From the NCBI RefSeq assembly GCF_001668725.1, contig NZ_LZKL01000084.1, positions 1 to 64,000 of the forward strand: a DNA stretch of 64,000 bases, written 5' to 3'. The notes beneath the pieces are model-generated. The model was not told the DNA's origin, searched no databases, and saw nothing but the letters and a program-made list of their open reading frames with translations. A program made the translations under genes and the position numbers. Source of the DNA: Mycobacterium sp. E787 (GTDB taxonomy: Bacteria; Actinomycetota; Actinomycetes; Mycobacteriales; Mycobacteriaceae). How positions within the stretch are numbered: the first letter of the stretch is position 1; each line of letters opens with the position of its first letter. Shown one piece after another: positions 19,027 to 27,477 of the stretch.

Positions 19027-20295
19027 TCAGAACGCCTCGGGATCCCGTTGGACCTCGACCGGAACCGGATGCCGATACAGGCGAGACGCGTTCTCCCAGC
19101 TGATCTTCCGGATGGCGTAGGGCGGCAGGTCGCCGATTTGTTCATGGATGGTCTGTTGGGTGTGCGGCCAGGTGGAGTCGCAATGCGGGTAGTCGGCTTC
19201 GAGCATGATGTTGTCCACGCCGATCCGGTCGCGCTGCACGAACGACGACTTGTCCTCCACGGCGCAGAACCAAAAGTTCCGGGTGAACACCTCGCCCGGG
19301 GTGAGGCTTTCGCCGAGCGCCTCCCAGGTGCCGTACATGGCGTGGTAGCTGAGCATGTGGTCGAGGCGGTCGAGCAGCCCGGCCACCCACCCGATTCCGC
19401 CTTCCGACAGGCAGATCTTCAGTTCCGGGAACCTGCTGGGCAGGCCGGAGTACAACCAGTCGACCGCGGCGGAGATGGCGTAGGCGAAGAACAGCACGCC
19501 CTGGACGTCCGGGGGCGCGTCGTCGGTGGTGGACGGCGAGGATCCCGACGACCCGATGTGCAGGTTCACGACGGTGCCCGTCTCGGCGCACGCCGCCATC
19601 ATGGGGTCCCAGTGGCCGGAGTGGATGCTCGGCAGTCCGAGCATCGCCGGGTTCTCGCTGAACGTGATGGCGTGAAATCCGCGTTCGGCGTTTTCGCGGA
19701 TCATCTTCGCGCCGAGTTCGGGGTCCAGCAGCCACGGCAATTGGCAGGCGATGATGCGGTCGGGATACGAACCCGCCCACACCTCGAGGTGCCAGTCATT
19801 CCAGGCGCGCACGGAGGCCAGGGCCAGGTCCCGATCCGCCGTCACCTGCTGCAGCCGCTGACCGGCGAAGCCCGGAAGGAAGGACGGGAAATTCAGCGAG
19901 GCGTAGATGCCGTTCAGGTCCATGTCCTTGATGCGCTCGTGGATGTCCCAAGCGCCCCTGCGCATCTCGTCGAAGCGGACCGGCTCGAACCCGTACTCGG
20001 CGACCGGCCGCCCCACCACGGCGTTGAATCCGACGTTCGGGAGTTCCCGGCCGTCGTAGACCCAGGTCTGTCCCCCGTTCCCGGTCTCCACGACCCTGGG
20101 TGCGCGGTCGGCGAACTTTCGCGGTAGGCGCCCGGTGAAGGTGTCCGGGGGTTCGACGATGTGGTCGTCGGCCGAGATCACCGTGTAGCGGCGTGGCGCC
20201 CGGGGCGGGTCGGGCAAGAACGTGACCGAGCGCTGCTCCCCGGTTTTCGCCGTGGTGAAGTTCAGGTCACCGGCCAGCTCATCGATCGATTTCAC
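19027..20295 (-). CDS. amidohydrolase family protein
   Basis: A 422-residue TIM-barrel metal hydrolase of the amidohydrolase-2 (ACMSD/gamma-resorcylate decarboxylase) group. Its features are YTVISADDHIVEPPDTF, FHAITFSENP, VNLHIGSSG and a C-terminal LEADYPHCDSTWPHT with the conserved Asp. The GTG at 20295 has AAGGAG eight bases upstream. Family members hydrolyse or decarboxylate aromatic and related acids. It follows the aldolase and ligase genes on the same strand but is separated from them by a repeat-rich 134-base spacer. Confidence 0.9.
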   Translation of the reverse strand: MKSIDELAGDLNFTTAKTGEQRSVTFLPDPPRAPRRYTVISADDHIVEPPDTFTGRLPRKFADRAPRVVETGNGGQTWVYDGRELPNVGFNAVVGRPVAEYGFEPVRFDEMRRGAWDIHERIKDMDLNGIYASLNFPSFLPGFAGQRLQQVTADRDLALASVRAWNDWHLEVWAGSYPDRIIACQLPWLLDPELGAKMIRENAERGFHAITFSENPAMLGLPSIHSGHWDPMMAACAETGTVVNLHIGSSGSSPSTTDDAPPDVQGVLFFAYAISAAVDWLYSGLPSRFPELKICLSEGGIGWVAGLLDRLDHMLSYHAMYGTWEALGESLTPGEVFTRNFWFCAVEDKSSFVQRDRIGVDNIMLEADYPHCDSTWPHTQQTIHEQIGDLPPYAIRKISWENASRLYRHPVPVEVQRDPEAF

Positions 20296-20324
20296 TCGTC
20301 AATCTCCTTGCCGCGGCGGGGCGC

Positions 20325-20424
20325 TCGAGTGTGCAGTTATGGCTTTGTGTGTGAGCTGACGGCGCAGCCGCCCGGCGTGTCGCCACCATGACTGCACACT
20401 CGACGCCGTCACCGCACACTCGAG
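20325..20424. repeat. inverted GAGTGTGC repeat cluster, locus 1
   Basis: Arms 20325-20342 and 20386-20403 (TCGAGTGTGCAGTTATGG and its inverted copy) match at 17 of 18 positions and could form a hairpin with a 43-base loop. On the minus strand a further GAGTGTGC unit starts exactly 20 bases from the right arm unit (CTCGAGTGTGCGGT, about 20411-20424). The same unit and 20-base period occur at 35367-35492. The cluster sits between two co-oriented genes and might stop or slow transcription between them. Confidence 0.65.
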
Positions 20425-20429
20425 GGCGA

Positions 20430-21203
20430 TCACGTGAGCACATCGGGGTCGGCCTTGATCGTCATCCGTGCGGCCCCCGCCCAGTACACGTCGGCGGCAC
20501 GCTCGATGAGCGACCGCTGCATGCCCGCCATGTCCGACCAATTCATCTGCACCGGCTCCTTGCCGGTGAGCATGACGTCGTAGGCCAGCTTGCACACCCG
20601 CTCGATCGATGCCGCCCGGTATACGGCCTCCGGGAGGTTGCGGCCGGTCGCGATCACGCCGTGGTTGGCCAGGATCGTCAGGTTGGCGCCGCCGATGCGC
20701 GCGGCGAGATCGGCGGCGCGGGCGGGGCTGTCGATTTCCCCGTCGTAGGTGTCGACGAGGCACAGGTCGTCGAGGTAGAGCGAACCGGTCTGGTGCACGA
20801 GCTCGGGGAGCCTGCCCAGCGCGGCGAGCACGCACACGTAGTAGGGGTGGTTGTGAATGACCACCCGGGCGTCGTCGCGGACCCGGTGCAGCTCGGTGTG
20901 GATGTGGATGGCCGGCGTCACATCCCAGCGACCGCGGACCACCCGCGCGTCGCTGTCCACGACGCAGATGTCCGATGCGGTGAGCTCCTGCCACCACAGT
21001 CCCCACGGGTTGACGAACATGTCCGTTTGGCCGTCGAGCTGCCAGGTGATGTGTCCGGCCATGTTCTCCGCGAATCCGATGCCGGCGAGGTGGCGAAAGG
21101 CGATCGCGAGCGCCTGTTCGTCGGACAGCTCGACTCCGATCGGCGGCACCACCGACGGCGCCCACACCTCGAGACCACCGCGCCGCGCGTCAGGAGCGTT
21201 CAT
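20430..21203 (-). CDS. class II aldolase/adducin family protein
   Basis: A 257-residue class II aldolase-type protein. Metal-binding segments are HTELH and HNHPYY (about 120-135), and ILANHGVIATG near 190. The ATG at 21203 has GGAGG upstream and overlaps the end of the acyl-CoA ligase gene by 14 bases, so the two are coupled. Family members cleave or epimerise phosphorylated or free hydroxy-carbonyl compounds. With the ligase and the amidohydrolase it probably belongs to a small catabolic unit; the substrate is not evident. Confidence 0.88.
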   Translation of the reverse strand: MNAPDARRGGLEVWAPSVVPPIGVELSDEQALAIAFRHLAGIGFAENMAGHITWQLDGQTDMFVNPWGLWWQELTASDICVVDSDARVVRGRWDVTPAIHIHTELHRVRDDARVVIHNHPYYVCVLAALGRLPELVHQTGSLYLDDLCLVDTYDGEIDSPARAADLAARIGGANLTILANHGVIATGRNLPEAVYRAASIERVCKLAYDVMLTGKEPVQMNWSDMAGMQRSLIERAADVYWAGAARMTIKADPDVLT

Positions 21204-22812
21204 GATCGGCCTCCATCCTGGTTCGAATGTCCTCGCGGAGCACGCCTTTGGCAACCTTGCCCCCGGACGATCGCGGAAGTTCGTCGACCACGATGAGCCG
21301 CTCGGGCAGGAGTTCCTTCGAGACCCCCTGCGCCAGCAGATGGTCGACGAGCTCGGGCAGGTCGATGGTCGCAGAGTCGACGAGTTCGGTGTACACGCAG
21401 ACCTTTTCGCCGAACACCGGATCGGGCATCGCGACCGCGGCCGCCACCGCGATCGCGGGGTGGGTTGCGACGGTGTCCTCGACCTGGGTCGCGCTGATGT
21501 TCTTGCCGCCGCGCAGGATGAAGTCGGAAGTGCGGCCCGTGACGGTCAGATAGCCCTCCGCGTCGATCTCGCAGAGGTCGCCCATGCGCATCCAGCCGTC
21601 GGCGGTGAACAGCTTGTCGTGATCGGTCCCGCCGAGGTACCCGAGGCTGGTCGCCGGCCCCCGGCACGCGGGCTGGCCGCGCCCCGATGCGGTGACGTCG
21701 CGGTCCCCGTCGAAGAGCCGGACCGCCATTTCCGGAACGATGCGGCCGCCCGTGCGGAGCCTGCGTTCGCGCGAGTCATGGACCGTCGTCGCGCTGAGCA
21801 TCCCGGTCTCGTTGGAGCCGTAGAACTGCAAGATCTTCGCGCCGGTGAGCTCCTCGAACTCGGCGGCCGGCCGGTAGGGCAATGCCTCGCCGCCGGCGAA
21901 AACGACGCGCAGCGAGCTCAGGTCGTGCTCGCGACAGGCCGGATCCGCGATCAGCATCGTCAATTGCGTGCTCACACAACACAACACGGTGACCGCGTGG
22001 CGGGCGATCGCCTCGCATGCCGCGCGCGCGGTGAACCGCTGCATGATCACCGCCGTGGCGCCGAGGTAGATCGGCGTGGTGTGGCTGGTCCACAGCCCGA
22101 AGCCGAAAGGCGTGGGGATGACCGGCAAGAAGACGTCGTCCGGCGTCAGCAATCCGTTGGCCACGGCCTTGCGGTGGAAGTAGTGCCAGCGGTTTTGCGT
22201 GTGTACCACGCATTTGGGCAGGCCGGTCGTGCCGGAGGTGGAATTGATGAGAAACACGTCGTCGGGGCCCAGCGGTGAGGACGCGCTCAACGCCCCGGGC
22301 GGGGTGTCGACGTTGAGCCGCAGCGCGGCGGGCTCGCCGCTCAGGACCAGCACGGACACCGGGGTTTCGCCGGCCACCTGCGCGGCCGCCTCGCCGTGCT
22401 GTGGGTCGCTGATCAGCATCTTCGGTCGCGAATTGCGCAGTATCGCCGCCAGCTCGCGGGTCCCGGCGCGCGCACCGACGCCGACCACGACGGCGCCGCA
22501 CCGTTCGATCGCGACGAACAGCACGTGGATGGCGGTGGAGTCGCCATGCCACACCGCGACCCGATCGCCGCGCAGCACACCGGCGCCCGCCAGTCGCTCC
22601 GCCAGTTCGGTTGCCGCACGGTCGAATTCACGCCAGGTGAGCGACGCCCCGAGATCGTCGATGTAGGCGGGACGTTCGGGTGCCGATTCGGCGTTGCGAC
22701 GCACCGCGTCCGACAGCGTCGAATCGGACCACCAACCGGCGGCGCGGAACCGGGCCGCGTCCTCGTCGGTGAATGCCGGCGAGCCCACAGCATCCAGCCC
22801 AGCGGCGCTCAT
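21190..22812 (-). CDS. AMP-dependent acyl-CoA ligase
   Basis: A 540-residue ANL-superfamily enzyme. The P-loop-like motif STSGTTGLPKC, FYGSNETG, DGWMRMGD, the hinge GRTSDFILRGGKNIS and a C-terminal SGGKVAKG catalytic Lys are all present. It activates a carboxylate to its CoA thioester. It starts at the ATG at 22812, preceded by TATCAT and exactly six bases, so the transcript is probably leaderless. It heads the unit ligase-aldolase-(repeat)-amidohydrolase. Confidence 0.92.
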   Translation of the reverse strand: MSAAGLDAVGSPAFTDEDAARFRAAGWWSDSTLSDAVRRNAESAPERPAYIDDLGASLTWREFDRAATELAERLAGAGVLRGDRVAVWHGDSTAIHVLFVAIERCGAVVVGVGARAGTRELAAILRNSRPKMLISDPQHGEAAAQVAGETPVSVLVLSGEPAALRLNVDTPPGALSASSPLGPDDVFLINSTSGTTGLPKCVVHTQNRWHYFHRKAVANGLLTPDDVFLPVIPTPFGFGLWTSHTTPIYLGATAVIMQRFTARAACEAIARHAVTVLCCVSTQLTMLIADPACREHDLSSLRVVFAGGEALPYRPAAEFEELTGAKILQFYGSNETGMLSATTVHDSRERRLRTGGRIVPEMAVRLFDGDRDVTASGRGQPACRGPATSLGYLGGTDHDKLFTADGWMRMGDLCEIDAEGYLTVTGRTSDFILRGGKNISATQVEDTVATHPAIAVAAAVAMPDPVFGEKVCVYTELVDSATIDLPELVDHLLAQGVSKELLPERLIVVDELPRSSGGKVAKGVLREDIRTRMEADHERS

Positions 22813-22818
22813 TCCCAA

Positions 22819-22824
22819 ATGATA
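22819..22824 (-). promoter_or_regulatory. -10 TATCAT of a leaderless promoter
   Basis: On the minus strand TATCAT, then six bases (TTGGGA), then ATG. This is the standard geometry of leaderless starts in mycobacteria. Confidence 0.5.
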
Positions 22825-22868
22825 GGAAAACGGCCCCTGAATGGGTTGGGAAGCCCCGTCGCGGCGCC

Positions 22869-23183
22869 CTACGGATTCTGCGGGGCGGGCGGGTTGTGCT
22901 GGTTGGTGCCCGCGGTGCCCGGGCGGGGGTGCGGCGTCGGGCAGGTGATGCGCGGAATGCAGCCGCAGTTGAGGCCGATAATGCAGGCGCCCCCACCGGC
23001 GGGCTGCACGGGCAGGGCCCCGCCCCCATCGCTGTCGGTCTGGGCAACGGCGGACGAAGCGCTGGCCGCGGTGTGCGGCGGCTCGCCGGCGCCGAACTGC
23101 CCGCCCGCGAGGCCCACTCCGACCGCAAACAGCAGCGCGGCCCCGCACGCCGCGGCGGCCGGTTTGCTTTTGCGATTCGTCAC
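22869..23183 (-). CDS. small exported Pro/Gly-rich protein
   Basis: A 104-residue protein of unknown function. The N-terminus is basic (TNRKSKP), followed by a hydrophobic stretch AAAACGAALLFAVGVGLAGG like a signal peptide. The mature part is low in charge and ends with four closely spaced Cys (CIIGLNCGCIPRITC) and a Pro-rich tail, which suggests a disulfide-stabilised secreted or wall-associated peptide. The GTG at 23183 has GAGAG upstream and places the signal peptide at the very start; the ATG at 23243 would bury it. Codon use fits a real gene. Confidence 0.65.
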   Translation of the reverse strand: MTNRKSKPAAAACGAALLFAVGVGLAGGQFGAGEPPHTAASASSAVAQTDSDGGGALPVQPAGGGACIIGLNCGCIPRITCPTPHPRPGTAGTNQHNPPAPQNP

Positions 23184-23280
23184 GGCTCTCACTGTAATTT
23201 CCGTTCGCGAGATGCGCACAGCGACACAGGGTGCTTTAGTCAAATCCTACGAAAGCTGCCAGCACGGGAGGCGGTGGCCC

Positions 23281-23790
23281 ATGCGGACCACGCGCAGAGC
23301 CGGGCTCTGGCCGGGGCTGCTCGGCGGCGCCGTCGCCGGGGCGGCGGGCACCACGGCGCTCGACGTGATCACCTACCTGGATATTGCGGTGCGGGGCCGG
23401 CCGATCAGCACGACGCCCGAAAGAACCGTCGAGGCCATGGCCGGGCTGTTCGGCTGCACGGTGCCCGGGACCGGCGATGTCCTGGCCAACCGACTCCTCG
23501 GCCTCGGCGCGCTGACCGGCTATGCCGCGGGCATCGGGATGGGCCTGGTTCTGGGGCTGGCCTACGGCCTGGGGTGGCGCCCGCGCCTGCTGGTGGCCAC
23601 GCTGGTCGCCACCGCGATCGCCCTGATCGGCACCAATGGGCCGATGACCGTGCTCGGGGTGACCGACCCGCGAACGTGGGGCGTCGCGGGGTGGATCAGC
23701 GATCTGGTCCCGCACCTGGGCTACGGGGTCGTCACCGCGCTGGTGCTGCATTACCTGTATCGGGCGCCGGCCGGTTCTTGGGATCGGTAG
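23281..23790 (+). CDS. integral membrane protein of unknown function
   Basis: A 169-residue protein with about four hydrophobic segments. These are GLLGGAVAGAAGTTALDVI, LGALTGYAAGIGMGLVLGLAYGL, LLVATLVATAIALIGT and LVPHLGYGVVTALVLHYLY. There is no recognised domain. The ATG has GGAGG at a good distance. It is transcribed with the next small membrane protein 71 bases downstream and divergently from the small exported protein. Confidence 0.72.
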   Translation: MRTTRRAGLWPGLLGGAVAGAAGTTALDVITYLDIAVRGRPISTTPERTVEAMAGLFGCTVPGTGDVLANRLLGLGALTGYAAGIGMGLVLGLAYGLGWRPRLLVATLVATAIALIGTNGPMTVLGVTDPRTWGVAGWISDLVPHLGYGVVTALVLHYLYRAPAGSWDR

Positions 23791-23861
23791 CGACGCAGCG
23801 GGTTTCCACTTGCCGCGTGACCGCTGCGACGCGGCGGCGCTGCGCAAGGAGGAACCCGCGA

Positions 23862-24227
23862 ATGAAGATCAAGGCCGCAATCCTGCTGTTCGGGGCGCTG
23901 TTCGCCCTGTTGCTGCTGGCGCGGTATTTCGCGCTGAGCCGCTCGGGCCTGCCGCCGGGGTGGATGCTCTACCTCGGGCTGCCGATCGTCGCCGCCGGTG
24001 TGCTGTTCGCGCTGCGGCTGATCAACCTCGGCGCGGGATGGGGCGCCGGTGATGTGGGCCGCGACGTCGCGGCGCCGATGCGTCCGATCGCGCTTTCGCA
24101 GTCGGAACCGCCGGCGCAGGCCTCGGTCTCGGAGCAGCTCCGGGAGCTCGAGGGGCTTCGTGCCGACGGCGCCATCAGCGACACCGAGTACAGCGCGCGC
24201 CGACTCCGCATCATCTCCGAACTGTGA
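23862..24227 (+). CDS. small membrane protein with SHOCT-like C-terminus
   Basis: A 121-residue protein. Two transmembrane helices (about 5-23 and 34-53) are followed by a linker and a C-terminal segment EQLRELEGLRADGAISDTEYSARRLRIISEL in outline, the short helix-turn pattern of SHOCT domains (LxxLxxxGxIxxxEYxxxR). A perfect AAGGAGG Shine-Dalgarno precedes the ATG. The function is unknown; SHOCT segments are usually appended to membrane or oligomeric proteins. Confidence 0.75.
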   Translation: MKIKAAILLFGALFALLLLARYFALSRSGLPPGWMLYLGLPIVAAGVLFALRLINLGAGWGAGDVGRDVAAPMRPIALSQSEPPAQASVSEQLRELEGLRADGAISDTEYSARRLRIISEL

Positions 24228-24255
24228 GCCGGTCCGGTCGGCCATCACCGTGGCC

Positions 24256-24996
24256 CTAGCCCTGGACCGTCGGGCGAATGACGACCTCGCCGATCTCGAC
24301 ATCGTGGGGTTGTTCGATCGCGAAAGCTACGGCGCGCGCCACGGCCGCGGGCGGCAGCCCGAAATCGCTCATCGTGCGGCGGGTTTGCTCGCGCAGGGCC
24401 GGGTCGTCGATGGACGAGTCGAGTTCCGTGTCGACGAATCCCGGTGATATCGAGGTGGTTCGGATCACGCCGTCGGTCGACTCCTGACGCAGCGCTTCCA
24501 TCACGGTCCGCACGGCATTCTTGGTGGCCGCGTACACCGCCATGGTGGGCACGATCTTCAACCCGGCCGTCGACACGGTCGTCACGAAGTGCCCCCGGCC
24601 CTGGCGACGAAAGACCGGTAGGGCCGCGGCGATGCCGTGCAGCACCCCGCGCAGGTTGACGTCGATCATCGCCGACCAGCCGTCGACGTCGCCGTCTGCC
24701 ATCGGCCCGATCTTGCTGATGCCGGCGTTGCTCACCAGGACGTCGAGCCGGCCGAAGTCGTTGACGGCCCTATCGACCAACCGCTCGACGTCCGCACGGC
24801 GCGCGACATCGCCGGGGCAGGTGGCGACGGCTCCCCCACTGGCGCGGATCCGGTGTGCGACGTCGTCGAGGCGCTCGGCGCGCCGTGCGCCGAGGACGAC
24901 GCTGGCGCCTCGCCCGGCGAGTAGCCGCGCGGTCGCCTCGCCGATCCCGCTGCTCGCGCCGGTGATCGCGACGACCTTCCCCTCGATGCCGTTCAT
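24256..24996 (-). CDS. SDR family oxidoreductase
   Basis: A 246-residue classical SDR. TGASSGIG is at residue about 13, SNAG near 90, and the catalytic Ser (TVSTAG) and YAATK near 155. AAGGGA lies at a good distance before the ATG. The substrate is unknown. It stands alone, convergent with the SHOCT protein and divergent from the DMT-type transporter 31 bases away. Confidence 0.88.
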   Translation of the reverse strand: MNGIEGKVVAITGASSGIGEATARLLAGRGASVVLGARRAERLDDVAHRIRASGGAVATCPGDVARRADVERLVDRAVNDFGRLDVLVSNAGISKIGPMADGDVDGWSAMIDVNLRGVLHGIAAALPVFRRQGRGHFVTTVSTAGLKIVPTMAVYAATKNAVRTVMEALRQESTDGVIRTTSISPGFVDTELDSSIDDPALREQTRRTMSDFGLPPAAVARAVAFAIEQPHDVEIGEVVIRPTVQG

Positions 24997-25015
24997 GGCG
25001 CGTCCCTTCGTCTCG

Positions 25016-25021
25016 TATGGT
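25016..25021 (+). promoter_or_regulatory. -10 TATGGT of a leaderless promoter
   Basis: TATGGT is followed by six bases and the GTG at 25028. Only 31 bases separate this start from the divergent SDR start, so promoter and start codon must overlap or nearly so, which favours a leaderless transcript. Confidence 0.45.
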
Positions 25022-25027
25022 CATTCT

Positions 25028-25879
25028 GTGCTGATCGGGTTTCTGCTCGCGCTGGGTTGCTCGGTCTGTTACGGCGCCGCCTCGGTGTTGCAGGCCGTCG
25101 CGACGCGGTCGGTGGAACCCGCCGGCAGGTCGGGCGTCGACGCGGTATTGCTGATGCGCGCCGTCCGGCAGTGGCGCTACCTCGCCGGCATCGGCCTCGA
25201 CGGCCTCGGGTTTCTGCTGCAGGTGATCGCGCTGCGTTTGGTGCCGATCTATGTCGTCGCCGCGGCGCTGGCCGCTTCGATCGCGGTCACCGGCATCGTA
25301 TCCGCCTGGGTGCTGTCGGCGCGGTTGTCACGGCCGGAGTGGACCGCCGTCGGGGTGGTCTGCGCGAGCCTCGTCGCGCTCGCCTGCGCGGCCGGGCCGG
25401 GGCACTTCCGTCACGCCCCGGCCGGGCTGGGTTGGGCGCTCATCGGCGTGGTCGCCGCGATATTCGTCGCCGGCGCGGCCGCGGGCCGGCTCCGCGATCG
25501 CGAACGCGCGCTCGCCCTCGGGTTCGGCGCCGGAAGTGGATTCGGTGTCGTCGAGGTCGGCGTGCGCCTGATGGATGTGATGGATCCGACCAAGGCCGCG
25601 TTCTACACCAACCCGGCCCTGTACGCGGCCGCCGGCGGCGGGGCGGCGGGATTTCTGTTGCTCACCTCCGCGTTGCACCGCGGCTCGGTGACCACCACGG
25701 TCGCCGCCATGGTCGTCGGCGAGACGATCGCTCCCGCGCTCGTGGGGGTGGTGTGGCTGGGTGACAGCGCCCGCGACGGTCTCGGCTGGTTGGTGGTCCT
25801 CGGATTCGTGGTCGCGGTGTCGGCGACGCTGGTTTTGGCCCGCTTCGGCGAAGCCCCCACTCCCGCCGAGTCCGGCTAG
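25028..25879 (+). CDS. DMT/EamA-like multi-spanning membrane protein
   Basis: A 283-residue protein with about 9-10 hydrophobic helices, beginning LIGFLLALGCSVCYGAASVLQAVATR, a DMT-superfamily type start. A central YVVAAALAASIAVTGIVSAW follows. It is probably a metabolite exporter or a magnesium/polyamine-type permease; the specificity is unknown. The GTG at 25028 is the first usable start. Its TAG stop lies in a CTAG tetramer that also supplies the stop of the convergent ligase gene. Confidence 0.78.
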   Translation: MLIGFLLALGCSVCYGAASVLQAVATRSVEPAGRSGVDAVLLMRAVRQWRYLAGIGLDGLGFLLQVIALRLVPIYVVAAALAASIAVTGIVSAWVLSARLSRPEWTAVGVVCASLVALACAAGPGHFRHAPAGLGWALIGVVAAIFVAGAAAGRLRDRERALALGFGAGSGFGVVEVGVRLMDVMDPTKAAFYTNPALYAAAGGGAAGFLLLTSALHRGSVTTTVAAMVVGETIAPALVGVVWLGDSARDGLGWLVVLGFVVAVSATLVLARFGEAPTPAESG

Positions 25880-27477
25880 GTCTCCGCCGCGGGATAAGCC
25901 GAATAGGTCGTGCCACGCGGTGGACGCGTCCACAGCACGCCGCCTTGGGCGCTGATGCCGGCGGCGATCAACTCCCGCTTGAGGACCTTGTTGGTGGCAG
26001 TCGCCGGCAGGCCGTCGTTGATGCGCACGTAGCGCGGCCACGCCTTCGGCGACAGGTCGGGCTGCGCGGCCAGGAACTTCTCGAAATCCGCCGGCTCCAA
26101 GGGCATCCCGTCGCGAAGCACGACGGCGGCCATCACCTGGTCGCCGACGCGCTCGTCGGGCACCGCGTAGACGGCGACCTGGCTGACCTGCGGCAGCCGT
26201 TCCAGGATCCGCTCGATCGGCGCCGCCGCCAGGTTCTCGCCGTCGACGCGCATCCAGTCCGCCGTGCGGCCGGCCAGATAGATCCAGCCGTCGGCGTCGC
26301 GGTAGGCCAAATCGCCCGACCAGTACATGCCGTGCCGCATGCGCTGCGCCGTCGCGGCCGGATCGTTGTAGTAGCCGGTGAACGGCCCCGCGCCCTGGGT
26401 GTTGACGAGTTCACCGACCGCGTCGTCGAAGTTGACCAGCGCGCCGTGTTCGTCTAAGCGCGCGACGGCGCACTCCTGCAACGTCGCCGGGTTGTAGACG
26501 GCGACGCCGGGGTAGGGCTTGCCGATCGATCCGGGCGGGGCGCCGTCCTCGCGGACGACGATCACGGCGAACTCGCTGGAGCCGAAGCTGTCGATCACCC
26601 GGCAGCCGAAACGCCTTGCGAATTCGGCGATGTCACGATCGGTGGCCTCGTTGCCGAACGCGATCCGCAGGGTCGTGTCGGCGTCGTCGGGGCGTTCGGG
26701 GGTGGCGAGGATCAGGGCGAGGGGCTTGCCGACATAGTTCAGGTAGGTGACGTTGTGACGGCGCACGTCGTCGATGAAGCGCGACGGCGAGAACCTGGCG
26801 GGGACCATGGTGGCGCCACTGCCGATCGCGACGGCCCACCCCGCGGCGATCCCGTTGGAGTGAAACAGCGGCATCGCCAGGTAGCAGACGTCATCGGCGG
26901 TGACGTCGTACTGGAAGATCAGGCTGGCCCCACACATGATCGCCATCCCGTGCGCGAACCGGACGGCCTTGGGGTCACCGCTGGTGCCGGAGGTGAAGAT
27001 CATCATGAGGGTGTCGGCGGCGGTGACCTCGCGGTGGGCCACCAGCGGTGGTGCCGCGGCCACGGCCTGCGCGTAACGCCCCGAACCCACGTCGATGACC
27101 TGAATCCCGTTGAGATCCAAGGCGTTCAGCAGCGGCAGGTGCTCGTCGTCGGCGAGCAGGATCTGGCAGTCGGATCGCCGGATGTCGGCGAGCAGGCCGG
27201 CACCGCGGCGGGTGGTGTTGATGCCGCACAGCACATATCCGCCCAGTGCGGCGGCCGCCATGGCGCGCAGCATCGCCGGGGAGTTGCCGAGCAGGGCGCC
27301 GACATGCAGCGGGCGGTCCGGATCGGCGAGACGGATGAGCGCGGCGGCCTCGGCCTCCGCGTCGGCGAGGTGTTGGCGCCACGTCCAGGTCCGCTCGCCG
27401 TGGGCGATCGCGGCGGTGTCGTCGTTGCGGCGCTGCCGCAGCAGCTGCTGAACCGTCTCCGGCCCTGGTGCGCTCAT
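25876..27477 (-). CDS. FadD-type acyl-CoA ligase
   Basis: A 533-residue ANL enzyme. IFTSGTSGDPKAVRF (about 175-189), SFGSSEFAV, YWSGDLAYRDADGW, the hinge GRTADWMRVDGEN and a C-terminal TATNKVLKREL with the catalytic Lys are present. It converts a carboxylic acid to its CoA ester. Its ATG overlaps the stop of the monooxygenase gene (ATGA), making it the last gene of the nine-gene operon from 34925. It probably activates the acid released, or made, by the esterase/monooxygenase steps. It resembles mycobacterial FadD1/FadD17-type ligases, but I do not assign a symbol. Confidence 0.92.
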   Translation of the reverse strand: MSAPGPETVQQLLRQRRNDDTAAIAHGERTWTWRQHLADAEAEAAALIRLADPDRPLHVGALLGNSPAMLRAMAAAALGGYVLCGINTTRRGAGLLADIRRSDCQILLADDEHLPLLNALDLNGIQVIDVGSGRYAQAVAAAPPLVAHREVTAADTLMMIFTSGTSGDPKAVRFAHGMAIMCGASLIFQYDVTADDVCYLAMPLFHSNGIAAGWAVAIGSGATMVPARFSPSRFIDDVRRHNVTYLNYVGKPLALILATPERPDDADTTLRIAFGNEATDRDIAEFARRFGCRVIDSFGSSEFAVIVVREDGAPPGSIGKPYPGVAVYNPATLQECAVARLDEHGALVNFDDAVGELVNTQGAGPFTGYYNDPAATAQRMRHGMYWSGDLAYRDADGWIYLAGRTADWMRVDGENLAAAPIERILERLPQVSQVAVYAVPDERVGDQVMAAVVLRDGMPLEPADFEKFLAAQPDLSPKAWPRYVRINDGLPATATNKVLKRELIAAGISAQGGVLWTRPPRGTTYSAYPAAET

